From: Larix kaempferi
Lineage: Eukaryota; Streptophyta; Pinopsida; Pinales; Pinaceae
Reading direction: 5' to 3'
DNA length: 64,000 bases
Assembly (NCBI GenBank): GCA_027924585.1
Contig: BSBM01000370.1
Span: forward strand, 28,107,501-28,171,500
Numbering within the stretch: the stretch's first letter is position 1; each line of letters opens with the position of its first letter. Shown in pieces: positions 48,129 to 59,809 of this stretch. Below the pieces are notes generated by a model. That model searched no databases. It was not told the origin of the DNA and saw only the letters and a program-made list of their open reading frames with translations. The position numbers and the translations under genes were made by a program.

Positions 48129-50485
48129 CCCTTCTGACCAGCTCTTATCGTGCTGGCCCTAGGAAATCGATGGGTTTCCTATCCCCCGAGCCCACAGACC
48201 AATAATCCCGAGAGGAACCTCATTTTGTCAATCTTCCTTCCCTTCCGAGAATTATTTTCCTTCCTTGAGTTTTCCCCCTCCTCGAGTTTTCTATACCCTT
48301 TCATAATAATACCTCTATCCTCCTCCCGTCCTCCCCCTTTCACCGTAAGACATTTCCTATATATCCAAATTTTCCTCCCCCTTCCTTCATCCTTACTCCA
48401 CCGCCCTCACTTAATGTCTCAAAACCCAAAATCATTAATGCTATTCTACTCTTCAAGAATAAATAATATTTAAATATATTTACCGAATCTTTTTTTTCTT
48501 CTCGTGCATTTAAACAATAAAATGACAATTATGTTGGGCCTGTCAAAGTGACCCCATTTATTTATCTATTCTTGGAATGACCATTATTGGTTTTTAGGAG
48601 GCTTATTTACGAATTGACAGTTCAATCCACCGCTCTTGTTTTAAATTTTTAAGATAGAATAATAAATACCACGTTGACTTTTCATAATTGAGATACTTAA
48701 TATTCAATACAAATCAGATTTCACCATCATGTTTTAATTTACAAAATAAGTTTAATAATCATATCATTTGAATAAAATAATATTAAAATCATTCAATCAT
48801 ATCCTATTGGGTTATTCTACTTATACCAATATTCTTTCTTTTTCAATCAAGCATGTAAACTTTCCTGATAATAGAACAATTTATTTAAACAATGAACACA
48901 AATTATGTTTGTCAAGTAATAGTCCTAATAATAATAATATTAATAATTCCTTTAAAGAAAGGAACTATGATATAACAATTCATTTTAGACAAAACATGTT
49001 TAATAGTTTAATTAGAATGATACGTATGCTAAACAAAATAATGTTGTTGGTGTAAACCAAGCAATAACTATGTTACTATCTACAACTATCTTAAGGCAGC
49101 AATGATTAATTACCAATGCATCACTTATAAGTAGCTTACTTAAATAAATCAATTGACTTATTTATACATATCCACATGAATTAAACAGTCATTATCCGAA
49201 CATGATTAATGCATGACTGAATCTTATACAAAACAACATTATGATCCTTTATCATGTCTATCATTTATCATATTAATACTAGTGTACATGTGCAAGGTGT
49301 GCATGCGTGGCCAACGTATGCACAAATCATATATGTACTATATGAAAACATTATTTCTCCTATGTGTATTTACTAACTGACGGAATCAAATCATTCATGT
49401 AAACATAACAAACATACATTCAACATAAGCATTTTAGTATCTTTTAGTCATTTAACAATTAACCAATCAAATTATAAAATCATTATATTTTCAGATTCTT
49501 AATAATTAATCAATCAATTATTTTCAAGGAAGAGGTACCTACTACTACTAAGTCAGGATCAAGGAATACCCAACCCTTAACAGTACTAACATATCCTCCC
49601 ATCCTAACCTATGTCCACATACTCCCTATCCTTCCTCTGCTAGTACAAAATTGGATGTCAGCTATACTAACCTGGCCACATAGAACCTGAAAGCGGTAGC
49701 ATAGGCTAACTAGCGTACCTAGCCTCTCCTAGCAGGAATTCGACCGTCGTCATCACAACAACTTGGGGAATGTGTCTCAACACGACCCTCCCACGACCTC
49801 AGGTATTATAGAAACATAGGGTGGAACATACATCCATCCCTCTCAAAATCCTGGATCTATACCCTATCAAAACATACTGTGCTGCTATCGAGATTATTGG
49901 AATGTGTCATCGTATCATCAACTTTGGTAAAAAAAGCTCTCTGTAAAATCGATACTATACCATACTTCATATCAAGTATCTAGTTATTACATCGCCCTTG
50001 TGTCCTACGGATTAGTATTTTGCAACCATATATTCATAAAAAATATTTCCATTTATATATTCATAACAAATATTTCCATTTGATCCTCAACTGATCCATA
50101 TTATCAACATCATTTCATTTCATCACATAAAATCATTCAACCAATCACATCATGGGATGGCATCCACATACTACATCATATATAACACATTTCATTAAGG
50201 ATGACAATTAAAAATACACTGTCAGTATGAAATAAATGAATCTCATGATAACTATATCATAACTGCGTAACATAATAACATTATGAGAATAATAACATCC
50301 TAATCATCATAATCATGGTATCATCATAAGCATAGTAACATCATAACATAGCAACAACATATAATCAGGTCTAATGTGCCAGAAATATAGTTCACTTAGT
50401 CTAGCTGAGTCCAATAGATAATAAACAAATAAAGTGCGATATGTCTGACTGATAAACACGCCTAGTCAAAATATGGGGCATTACA

Positions 50486-51199
50486 TTGAGGATGTATGTC
50501 ATGGATCAACAAACTCATTGGGAAAAGCACTTACCTTTGGTAGAGTTTGCTTACAACAATAGTTACCATAGCTCAATTGGGATGCCTCCATATGAAGTGT
50601 TATATGGAAGGCCATGAAGAACGACATTGAGTTGTGAAAGGTTAGAGGATCAAATAATTATAGGACCTGAGTTGATTCAGGAGATGGAAGAACAGGTTGT
50701 TCAGATTAGACAACGGTTAAAGGAAGCTCAGGATAGACAGAAGAGCTATGATGATGCGTATAGTGTTGACCGAAGCTATAAGGTTGGTGATGCAGTGTTC
50801 ATCCGCATCAGTCCTAGCAAAAATAGCATCAGGTTTGGGAAAGGGACAAAGTTGTCTCCATGATTTATAGGACCCTTTGAAATTTTAGAGAAGGTTGGAC
50901 CCGTCGCGTATCGTCTTGTGCTGCCACCCCATTTGCACAAAACTCATAATGTTTTTCATGTATCTGTTTTACGACATTATGTAGTTGGTGAGTCTCATAA
51001 AATAAATTGAAAGGAACTGTAGGTTTTAGACGAGGGGACCATCAAGGTCGAACCGTTACGTATATTGGACCGCAAGGTTGGACAGCTGAGGCACCATTTG
51101 GTGGACTAGGTTAAGGTCCAGTGGGACCAATATAGCCCATGGTCTGCTACTTGGGAGGACGCAGAGACCATGCTTCGTGATTATCCCACACTATTTTGA
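50486..51199 (+). pseudogene. Gypsy integrase C-terminus with chromodomain-like tail
   Basis: Resumes after the palindromic insertion: FAYNNSYHSSIGMPPYE and the GDAVFIRISPSKN region, the usual GPF/Y-type C-terminal module ([27 protein letters not shown]). The end reads WDQYSPWSATWEDAETMLRD and stops at TGA 51197-51199 after YPTLF, the pattern of chromovirus chromodomain tails. Stops near 50618, 50861 and 51010 and a TAG near 51109 break it. Confidence 0.85.
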
Positions 51200-51222
51200 C
51201 CATAACTTCGGGACGAAGTTTC

Positions 51223-51238
51223 CTGAAGGGTGGGTATA
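51223..51238 (+). other. Polypurine tract of the Gypsy element
   Basis: TGAAGGGTGGGTATA lies immediately before the TGTAACAC start of LTR-2. Confidence 0.65.
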
Positions 51239-52961
51239 TGTAACACTCCATTTTGACATTACTACCTGAACTACTGTTATATGTTGTATTTGTTTGATTG
51301 TGAGACTTCGTCGGTTTGACGACACTGTGGACATATGGTTCTATTATTTTGTTGATATATATATATGTGTGTGTGTGTGTGTTGTTAGTATTATGATCAG
51401 TAGTCATGTTTAAATATGTATCATGTGTTAATTATGTCTCATATATGCAAATTACTGAATGATGGGTACGTGGATACCGTTACAGTTATATGTTGAATAA
51501 ATGAATGTTATGCTAGGTGCATGGTGAATAAATGAATTTATTGTTGTTATGTTATGATGAAATGTATGTGTACATGTTGAGGATTTATGCACGGTATTCA
51601 AGACTGTATGTCAGAAACTAACTTACAGGTTAAAAGGCTAAGTAATAGCTGGATCCTACGACGTGGGAGAGCCTCGAGGACATGGACTTTGAAAGATAAA
51701 TGGTATGCAAGTGATGCATTATTTACTTACTCATGATTATTATGATGTATATTATGACATGGGTGGGGTAGGGTTTCAGGAAACTCAACCGCCCAGATTG
51801 ATTATACGATGACAAACCGAGTACAGGTGCAACGCAGTTATTATGTCGGATAGACATAGTCCCTTGTTCCATTGGGGGGTGGAGGATTTACCCATCGTTT
51901 ATCCCCGAAACCTAGAGTAATGGGAGGGTTGTACTATGATGCGCTCCCCAATGTGTGTGATGATGACTGGTGGTTTCCTAGTGGGGAAGCTTGGTCGATG
52001 TAGTCGACACTTCCGCTTACGGGTTCTAGCTGGAGCCAATCATGGCTTGACACTTCAGGGTAGTCCAACAGAGGGAAGGATATGATGTGAAAGTTAGTTG
52101 TGATGTAGGTAGATAGGTGTAGCTTGAAGTCGGGATGAAAACAAGATCCAACTCTATGTGTGTAAGCCCTTGATTGATTATGTGTTGTAACTCAATAATG
52201 TATGAATTGTCGTAACTTATAAGATGCAGTTAGGTAAAGATTGTACCTTACAAACTATGTTAAACATGTGTCAGTGAACACTAAGTTTCGTGATTATGAT
52301 TGATGTGTGTGATTTATTACTGTTAGTGTACTTACATGAGGTATGTAAGCAATAGCTACGCTTACATAAGTTGCCTACATAATTATAAATTGCGTGAAAT
52401 AATGCTGAGTAATAATGTAATTATTGTCGATTAATAATTAATTAGTGTTGATTAATAAATGAACTATGGTTAATCTAGGTAGTAACTAATGCAATTAATT
52501 AGTAATGCTTGATTGATTGCTATTAAATTTATGTCGTAGTTGCTTAGAACGAGGGCGCAAATTATAAATAGTACCTTATGCCATTAATAGACAAGTGTTT
52601 ACTTTTTTTGAGTTAATTAAATAGATAAAATAATAATTATTAGTTATAATTGTGAAACTTGAGTTACAAGCCCAAGAAGGTAAATTAAAAGTTAATACGG
52701 TTGAAACATGTAAAAATGAAATTTATGTGAATTAGTACTGTCATACGTTATATGTTGTTACACCTGCAAGATAGTAACTGTTAGAAACAATAAAATAACA
52801 CCTATAGTTATTCAAACCTGTAAATGTAAACTTTATATTTTTACAAACATGAAACTTAAACATAAACCACAAAAAAGAAACTAAAATTTGACACAGTATC
52901 TATAGATAGAAAATGAGTAGTTTTATTGATAAAAATAGAAAAACTAGGACGGGGTCCTACA
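51239..52961 (+). repeat. Gypsy LTR-2
   Basis: 1,723 bp with TGTAACACTCC ... GGTCCTACA ends. It matches LTR-1 except for segments lost or inserted there. The next four bases TATG equal the first four internal bases after LTR-1 (TATGG), which may be chance or may mark a trace of internal sequence before the inverted fragment. Confidence 0.88.
52563..52571 (+). promoter_or_regulatory. TATA box in Gypsy LTR-2
   Basis: TATAAATAG about 1.32 kb into the LTR. The matching segment of LTR-1 is absent, so only LTR-2 keeps it. Confidence 0.55.
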
Positions 52962-52965
52962 TATG

Positions 52966-53721
52966 CGACCAAGCTTCCCCAGCAGGAAACCACGAGTCAT
53001 CATCACACACCTTGGAGAGCGCACCATAGCACAGCCCTCCCATGACTCCGGGTTTTGGGGATAAATGGTGGGTAAAGCCTCCACCCCCCTAATGGAACAA
53101 GGGACTATGTCTACCGGACATAATAATTGCGTTGCACCTGTACTCGGTTTGTTATCGTATAACCAATCTAGGTGGTTGAGATTCCTGAAACCCTACCCCA
53201 CCCATGTCATAATATACATCATAATAATCATGAGTAAGTAAATAATGCATCACTCACATACCATTTATCTTTCGAATTCCATGTCCCCGAGGCTCTCCCA
53301 CCTCGTAGGATCTAGCTATTACTTAGCCTTTTAACCTGTAAGTTAGTCTCTGACATACAGTCTTGAATACCGTGCATAAATCCTCAACATGTACACATAC
53401 ATTTCATCATAACATAACAACAATAAATTCATTTATTCGCCATGCACCCGACATAACATTCATTTATTCAACATATAACTGTAACGGTATCCACGTACCC
53501 ATCATTCAGTAATTCGCATATATGAGACATAATTAATGCATGATACATATCTAAACATGACTATCGATCATAATACTAACATCACACACACACATATATA
53601 TATATCAGCAAAATAATAGAACCATATGTCCACAGTGTCGTCAAACCGACGAAGTCTCACAATCAAACAAATACAACATATAATAGTAGTTCAGGAAGTA
53701 ATGTCAAAATGAGGCGTTACA
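52966..53721 (-). repeat. Inverted Gypsy LTR fragment at the right edge
   Basis: 756 bp that is the reverse complement of the first about 750 bp of the LTR: it starts CGACCAAGCTTCCCC and ends AATGAGGCGTTACA. The outermost bases are therefore an LTR U3 terminus pointing outward to the right. They abut family F sequence at 53722. Confidence 0.88.
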
Positions 53722-54150
53722 TAAACAACCAAATTGAAACAATATCTCAAGCCCCACACATAGTGTATGAATTTATTTCTATTTATAATTGTTTTTACAA
53801 TTGATGTCCAAATATATATTTAAAGTGCATGTTGTCTACATGCACAAATTCTTTGTAGGAAAAATTATTTGCAAGAGGTAGGTTGTTGGTGCATTTTTGG
53901 TTGTGTATGTGATTTATATTATATCGACTAGCTCCTCTAAGGAGCTGCACCACTATGTATGATGTACCTGTAATAAACACTATTTTTCTAGGATAGCCCT
54001 TGAGTTTATTAGAGTTAACAATGTAACTAAAAGAAAGAGTTCCATTATCTAAGATCCCTGAAGGGAAGCTTCATTTTAGAATGAAATTCGGACCCGTGGA
54101 CATCCATATACATGGTAAACTAAGGTAAGTCTTTTTTGTCCCTCTAACAT
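53722..54150 (+). repeat. Repeat family F, copy 1, right part
   Basis: Matches 60300-60640: TAAACAACCAAATTGAAA, ATGAATTTATTT, CTCCTCTAAGGAG, TATTAGAGTTAACAA / TATTAGAGGTAACAA and CCATATACATGGT. It continues the 33680-34862 segment across the Gypsy complex. Confidence 0.75.
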
Positions 54151-56089
54151 ACTAGCTATTCTTGGACAATTCACAACTCTTTGGAGCACAACATCAACAT
54201 TACTAAGGACACTCTCTAATGTTGGATCGTCGCTTCTTGGAAGATTAACAAATGCATATGCCTTACAAAGATTCTAGGAACAAGTACATATCTTGGTACA
54301 CGTACATAACCTTACTTAAATATATGTATTGGTTGATGTAGACTGTGACCTCAAGTGGTTTATTTAGTGGTCAAGTGGTTTATTTAGAGGTGTATGGTGG
54401 AGAACCCTCTTGATCTTAGCTTCAATGTGAACAAACCCTTATTATTAATGAGATCATGGGATACTTATGGCTAAACGAGGCTAAAATGTCACGTCCCCAT
54501 CTAGACCCTATCACTTTAACATTTTAAATGATGTAATATTGTTATGAAATCGTAGTGAGGAGCTCAAGGCCTGTTTCTAGCCAGCCACAAAGGTTCTTCT
54601 GACGGGCTATCTCTTCTTTCTATCTAATAGAATGGATCAAGTGAAAGGTCCCATTTTGAATGGAAAGCCTATCATTAAACTTTCAATTAGGAAAGCTAAT
54701 TTGAACAACCAGGGATGAACTATTGACCATGTTGGCTTCTCTAGGCCCCGCCATCGATTTATTGATGCATATGGTTTGCGTGCTAGCCAGGCACATTGGA
54801 ACTTCAACATCATGTAATATGCATTTTAATAAAAATACCCACAACTAGCTATGCAATGCAACAAAGAGATGGGGGCATGATTTCACAAGGAAGTGGGAGG
54901 GAAAAACATTCAAACCCTTGAGCCAATCAGTTCAAGCCAAGTGTCAATGAGAGAACCCATCAAACCCTCAACTACCCATGTTGACTTTTGTACCCAACCA
55001 TTGATTTCTCCCAAGAGTTGGTTGAGGTAGTTAATGCCTTGGGAATGGAGAGGTATGGCTGTCCAAATTCTGGTATGGGTAAGCCACCCTTCATGGAAAA
55101 TCGTGTTTGTCTCCTTGGACAAGAAAAGAGCCATGAAATTGCTCTCCAAGGGATTATGCAACCATCAGCTTCTCTCCCTCACGAGTTGGGAGCTACCTGG
55201 GCGTTTTCCAGCCATGTTTCTATGGTTTTCCTTGATCCTTAGCTGGGAGAAGGGCGTTTTTGTGTTGCATATCAGTGGGGGAGAAGGGGAAATCGAATGG
55301 GGGTTCAATAGAGACCGTTTTGGGCTGTTGAAGGCTGAGATATTTGGGGAAGAAATCGTTTTTCCTCCCTGTGGTTGTTTGCCCCATCCCACAATCCGTT
55401 TTGTGTTGGGAACGTTTTTGGGAAAACCCATGGCCATCTTATTCGTAAATCCCATTGTTTAAAATGTGTATCTATGCCCAATGTTGTGCTTGCTATGGGA
55501 GAAAATAGTATGTTGGGGTATGGGTTATGGGTATCTATTGCTTTGGCTTGAGCTTGAGTGCAAGCATCCAGGGTTCAAATGTAGCATGATAAACCCAGCT
55601 GTGGACTGGCTTGGCTCAGATGAAATGATTAATTGGCTGTGTGTGAGCTTGAATGTCCCCTGTTTCTTGTGAGAATCATGCCAAACTCGGGGGTGGCATT
55701 CGGACGGACTCAGTATAAGCTGTCGAAGAGCCTATGGTTGGGTAAAACGTTGCAGCGACATAGCTAGTTGCTTGGGGCAGTTGCAAAATGAAGATAAGTG
55801 TTTTTATGTCTATGTATTTACTTCTGTAATGTTTAATTAATGATTATTTTGATATGTTGGATGAGTATGAATTGTGTGTGGATGTTGTTTTAATTCTGCC
55901 GTGCATAATTGATTTGTTTTACATCTGCACACTCATATTTAATCATATGAAACTAACGAATGGATTGAGATCGTGTGAAAGCCCTGAATTTGGCATCATG
56001 TTTCCTGCCTTGCATTGGATAAATGGGTGGGTACGTGACATAAATCAAGATAAGGTACACACATAACTAATACACCGTTTAGAAGGTAT
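54151..56089. other. Unassigned spacer with overlapping ORFs of doubtful value
   Basis: The 142-codon frame 55034-55462 and its minus-strand partners overlap the same DNA. The plus frame has a faint likeness to the W-rich part of LINE ORF1 proteins (MKLLSKGLCNHQLLSLTSW), too weak to call. AAGTGGTTTATTTAG is repeated near 54352-54386. No domain, promoter or repeat boundary was established. Confidence 0.35.
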
Positions 56090-57020
56090 GTCCAGTGTGC
56101 AGTAAAATTTGCTTGACAATTTTTTCACTCCATAGTGGCATATGTGGATAGATGGCCGACATTTTCACGACTTTAGCCCCATTCTCGGCTCAACACATAT
56201 CATAGCTTATAACTATCGTACAAATTAAAAGTTTGAAGTGCTCCTTATTCTAATTATTCCATTTCATCTATTTTTGTACAACGTTAAAAAAAAACATTTA
56301 CTTGGCTATGGTCTACCTCCACCATATGACAATGAATTGTACAATGTTCATAAGATTACTAGATACTCACACCACCCAATATGGTCTATTAATTAGGTTA
56401 CTTACCACGTTGTTGGTAAGTTGATATATACACATAATATGTTCTACTAATTATTGATATTTATAACATAAATATCATAGATGTTACGATATAAATATTA
56501 TCGAAAAAGTTATGAATGTTTTGGAATTTTACCTCTTCAATGTAATGATTTGTTCATAGATTTAATATGTTTTTGTGATGGCAAGTCAATGTTACATGAA
56601 CCATACATTAGGGTTCCATGCCGACCCACATAACATTCACTTGCAACTCTTTTGGGGAGATTGCCATGTGGCAGGGTCATTGTATTACAAATGTGTAAGA
56701 AGGCTTGTAGTTACATATGTTCAATGATGGGTCTCCCCACCTTCATTAAATTGGTGAGGATAACTATCGTTGAACACATCATGACATTTCAAGATTTATA
56801 TTGAGTTTCATTGTATGACGATCCTTTTGTGTGGTGTTATCCTCCTGAGTGTTGCAATTCAAGGTTCAGTTAGGTGATTTGGAACTCTATATATGGTCAA
56901 TAAAGTATTGACCTTGACCCACCAATGCAACACCATCATACATGCAAGGAGAGAAATCTATAATGTGAAAATTTATGCAACTTCAAATTTTGTTAGATGT
57001 CATTTACCTTCTTCCTTATT
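56090..57020 (+). repeat. Repeat family F, copy 2, left part
   Basis: Homologous to 33680 to about 34730 in the same order. It stops at CATTTACCTTCTTCCTTAT, where the LTR-like cluster begins, and resumes near 60190. In copy 1 the same point (about 34730) has no such insertion and reads on to TTAATGCCTTATCAAAC. Confidence 0.72.
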
Positions 57021-57410
57021 GTTGGATGTAATCACTATCATCAACCCCCATACTCACATGCATGCTTGAGTCATTGTTGATCTAAATGTTGAGAATGCCC
57101 TCCACAAGATTTTTAAAGTCATGGTGTAATGTTGAATTAAATGTGGATAAAAATTGAAATTTTAGAGGGCTGAGAGGAATCTAATCTTCCATGTCAATCA
57201 CTCCCTGAAATGAGTTTTTATCACTCTACCATTTCATAGTCAATATTTGGTTGATTTTTGGGAGGTTAATCAGGCCTAAATATTTATGGTCAACATAAAG
57301 CTTGTAATATAAAAATCATTTTTTTTGTGTGAAAGAAATGGTCATAAAAGGAGATCTGCACATTTTTTCTTTGAGATCCTTGCTTCATCCTTCAAGGTGG
57401 TACCAAATCC
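57021..57410 (+). repeat. LTR-like repeat, copy Z (plus)
   Basis: Begins TGTTGGATGTAATCACTATC. Matches copy W in inverted orientation and copy Y in direct orientation through TTAAAGTCATGGTGTA, ATTAAATGTG and GAGATCCTTGCTTC. No coding frame. Confidence 0.65.
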
Positions 57411-57849
57411 ACAATAGATCTGAGCCACCTACACACTAGAGTATTTCTTACATATCAAAGTAAGGTTTAACAATTATCTTTCACTATTAATTCTCTATCT
57501 AAACTCTACAATTTATAGAGAAGGAACCCTATCCAAAGAAAAGAGGAGTTGTTAGTGCGTCATTGAATAAATGGTTTTTGTTTGGTGTTAGAGATGAGAT
57601 CGCCATATAGAAGTAGATCTACATAACCATTTGGAATGTGTAAAGTGAAGGACATAAGGGAATTGGTGGTTAGGAGATGGAATAAAGGAGGAGGAGTCAT
57701 CCTTAAATTATTGAGCCACAACACATGAATAAGATGTGACTGGGATATTGGGATCTCATTGAAGTTGGAGAGCTTCTAATCTTTGTTTATCACTGCTTCT
57801 CGTAGTGAGAAGATGCTGATAGATCTTGCAAAGAACCCATGAGCTAGTT
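57411..57849. other. Spacer between inverted LTR-like copies Z and W
   Basis: About 440 bp with no recognised gene and no match noticed elsewhere in the window. Confidence 0.4.
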
Positions 57850-58250
57850 ATTAGGGCCAACGTGAAGACAACATGAAGGTGGAAGAGGGGATCACATAGA
57901 AAAAACGCACAAATCTCTTTTTTACTAACCATTTCTCTCTAAAAAAGAACAATGCTTTTTATATGACAAGATCTATGTTAGCCAAAAATATTTCAAGCTA
58001 GATTGAACTTCTAGAAACCAAGCAAATCTTGGCTTCATAATGGTAATGAGACAAAATAATTTTGGGTGGTGATCAACATGGAATAGGAGGTTCATCTCAT
58101 TCCTATGAAATCATGATTTCGATGCACATTTAATTCATTATTACACCATGACTTTAAAACTCTTGCAAATGGACTATTCTACATTTAGATTGACAATGAC
58201 TCAAGTATGAATGTGAATATAGTGGTTGGTGATAGTAATTACATCCAAAA
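57850..58250 (-). repeat. LTR-like repeat, copy W (minus)
   Basis: Reverse complement of copies Z and Y; its outer end reads GTTGGTGATAGTAATTACATCCAAAA. The next bases CTCCCCCTTA are a polypurine-type tract on the minus strand, as expected beside a 3' LTR. Confidence 0.65.
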
Positions 58251-58412
58251 CTCCCCCTTAACTACTATCATGAAAGTTTATAGACTTTACAATACTTACA
58301 ACAATACAATTCACAATTCCTCTATTGGATTACAAGACAATAGAGTCATTGTGAAGTGTATTGTTTAAAGTATGTAAGTCTGTAACTATTAGTCATAGTA
58401 ATTAAGGGCGAT
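58251..58412. repeat. Palindromic junction between copies W and Y
   Basis: The segment is itself an inverted repeat centred near 58327: CCCCCTTAACTACTATCA opposite TAGTCATAGTAATTAAGGG, and TTTACAATACTT, ACAATACAATTCACAATTCC and their complements. It looks like two copies of the 3' internal end and polypurine tract of one element joined head to head. Confidence 0.65.
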
Positions 58413-58416
58413 TGTT

Positions 58417-58430
58417 GGATTCAATTACTT
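58417..58430. repeat. LINE-2 target-site duplication, left
   Basis: GGATTCAATTACTT, repeated perfectly at 59810-59823 on the other side of the LINE. Confidence 0.93.
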
Positions 58431-58709
58431 TTTTTTTTTAACAGTAACAGAGTAAAAGATTATATATATAAAAGTTGTGCACAGCTATTCATTACAAGCT
58501 TTCAAAAGGATTTTTAACAATGCAGAAAATGTCTGGACAGACTAACACTATAGATTCTATCTGCAATACATTACAAGCTCTAAGCTTTGTTTTCCTGTAA
58601 CTATCCAACATAGAGCTGGAATAAACCTTGACAAACTGTCTGCTAAGGATTATACAAAAATGCATTGACCAAAATGAACAAAATTTTGAAACCTGGGCTA
58701 TTCTGTAGA

Positions 58710-59318
58710 CTAGCCATACTTCTTTGGCCGAGCAGAAGAAGCGTCCACCATAACCTGATTGATTTCCTGGTTGACTGTGGGGGTTTCGTGCACCCAACTC
58801 CCCTGAGTTGCTCCTGTAAAAACGGCCATATCTTCCTGCAATTTGTCAACTTTCCCAATTAATTCGAACAAATTCCTCTCCAGGTCATCTATCCTGGAAT
58901 CCTGGCAAGAGAGCTGTGAGCATACATGTGTTATATCTGACGCCATCTCTGCATTTTTATTAACATTGGAGCAAACAGCATCATAAGTATTATGAACAGC
59001 GAATTTTATGTCCACCAACGTTCTGCTTAGAGCGGCTATGGCCGCCAACACAGACTGCATTATTTCCAAGTTACACGCCGGTAACAGCAAACGACGGGGA
59101 GGAGGGGTGTCGAGCTCGCCGAGGGAGAGGCGACTCAGAGCTTCTGGTAAGTGGGGAGGGCGAGCCATCGCAGAGGAAGGAAAATAGAGAGCAGGTGGGG
59201 GAGTTAATAGAGTCCCGTGGGAGCTGACAACGTGGGAGGGAGCGAAGTGACAGATGGAGGGGCGACCGGAGAGACGTGTGCCTGAAGATTCGGAGGGGGG
59301 AGAAGGTCCATAACCAAT
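58710..59318 (-). CDS. LINE-2 downstream frame with probable coiled coil
   Basis: After the RNase H stop (59407-59409) the minus-strand frame is open to 58710. A plausible start is the ATG reading MARPPHLPEALSRLSLGELD near 59168. The second half (LERNLFELIGKVDKLQEDM) has heptad character. The N-terminal part, Ser/Pro-rich, may be a linker. It occupies the same place as the coiled-coil frame of LINE-1 at 23301-23684. Function unknown; it may be a third LINE ORF. Confidence 0.4.
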   Translation of the reverse strand: MGYGPSPPSESSGTRLSGRPSICHFAPSHVVSSHGTLLTPPPALYFPSSAMARPPHLPEALSRLSLGELDTPPPRRLLLPACNLEIMQSVLAAIAALSRTLVDIKFAVHNTYDAVCSNVNKNAEMASDITHVCSQLSCQDSRIDDLERNLFELIGKVDKLQEDMAVFTGATQGSWVHETPTVNQEINQVMVDASSARPKKYG

Positions 59319-59406
59319 GTTTGTGCAAAGGAAAGGGTGGTCCCTCATGACCATGGACCTAGTCATAAAACCAACCATGAAGTTGTTGATCCTAGTCATT
59401 AAGACA

Positions 59407-59809
59407 TTAAGGAATAAAATGATGCCCCAAAACTCCATTGAGATCCTTGACGCGTCCGATTTCGAGCAAAATTCCTTGGTTAGCCGCTATATCAGCAATC
59501 CTATTGTTCTCTCGACGAATGTGGAAAAAGGATGCCTTTGAGAGGATAGCGTTGGATTTAATTCTTTGCATGTATCTGTCGGCTTTTGATCCCGGCGAGG
59601 CATACCCTCTTCGCATAATTTGGATGACATGCCTGGAGTCTCCATAGATTCTGAGATTGTCTATGCTGTAATTGGAGGCCATATCTAATAAAAGAATGAG
59701 AGCTAACCATTCTGCCTCATTGTTTGTTTTGCTACCTAGTCCCCACGAGAAAGCTGCAATTTTATTTCCGCCGGGATCAAAAAGAATCCCACCCACACCT
59801 GCCACCCCA
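59407..59809 (-). pseudogene. LINE-2 RNase H, 5'-truncated
   Basis: Starts inside the first RNase H motif at PGVAGVGGILFDPGGNK and continues with KTNNEAEWLAL (catalytic Glu), IYGDSRHVIQ (catalytic Asp) and ENNRIADIAAN, ending at 59407. The frame is uninterrupted; only the 5' truncation removes the rest of ORF2. The RNase H removes RNA from the cDNA hybrid during retrotransposition. Confidence 0.88.

Larger units (their letters stand above)
45813..50485. mobile_element. 4,673-bp palindromic LTR insertion in Gypsy integrase
   Basis: Starts TGTAATGCCCCATATTTTGA and ends TCAAAATATGGGGCATTACA, its reverse complement. Arms 45813-48108 and 48119-50485 are reverse complements along their length with visible substitutions and small indels, joined by a 10-nt loop (48109-48118). 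Flanking 5-mers are CTGAG (45808-45812) and TTGAG (50486-50490). Removing the insert restores the integrase reading MLRMYVMDQQ. Each arm is laid out like the Gypsy LTRs here: TGTAATGCC start, GCTCCCCAAG block and a TATA box near 1.28 kb. It encodes no protein. Confidence 0.9.
34863..53721 (+). mobile_element. Gypsy complex (chromodomain-type Ty3-gypsy) with nested insertions
   Basis: Plus-strand Ty3-gypsy element: LTR-1 (34863-42071, enlarged by Copia-3 and a palindrome), primer site, broken gag-pol (about 42400-51199), polypurine tract, LTR-2 (51239-52961), then an inverted LTR fragment (52966-53721). Order protease, RT, RNase H, integrase and a C-terminal chromodomain-like stretch put it in Ty3-gypsy chromoviruses, Tekay/Del-like. 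Outer flanks are TAAAT (34858-34862) and TAAAC (53722-53726), a 4-of-5 target duplication. The second family F copy at 60290-60330 reads straight through this position. Confidence 0.85.
58431..59809 (-). mobile_element. LINE-2: 5'-truncated L1-like LINE
   Basis: Minus-strand insertion with its A-tail as a T-run at 58429-58439 and its 5' end inside RNase H at 59809. Perfect 14-bp target copies (58417-58430 and 59810-59823) define it. It carries only the end of ORF2 and the downstream region. Its RNase H is related to that of LINE-1 but clearly diverged. Confidence 0.94.

Noticed and set aside
47755-48473. Related Ser/Pro/Leu-rich ORFs on both strands
   Set aside because: The two arms of the 4.7-kb palindrome read in opposite directions; polypyrimidine composition, no domain.
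55034-55462. 142-codon ORF with a weak LINE ORF1-like look
   Set aside because: Only a short W-rich stretch is suggestive, and an equally long antisense frame exists; no zinc knuckle or neighbouring ORF2.
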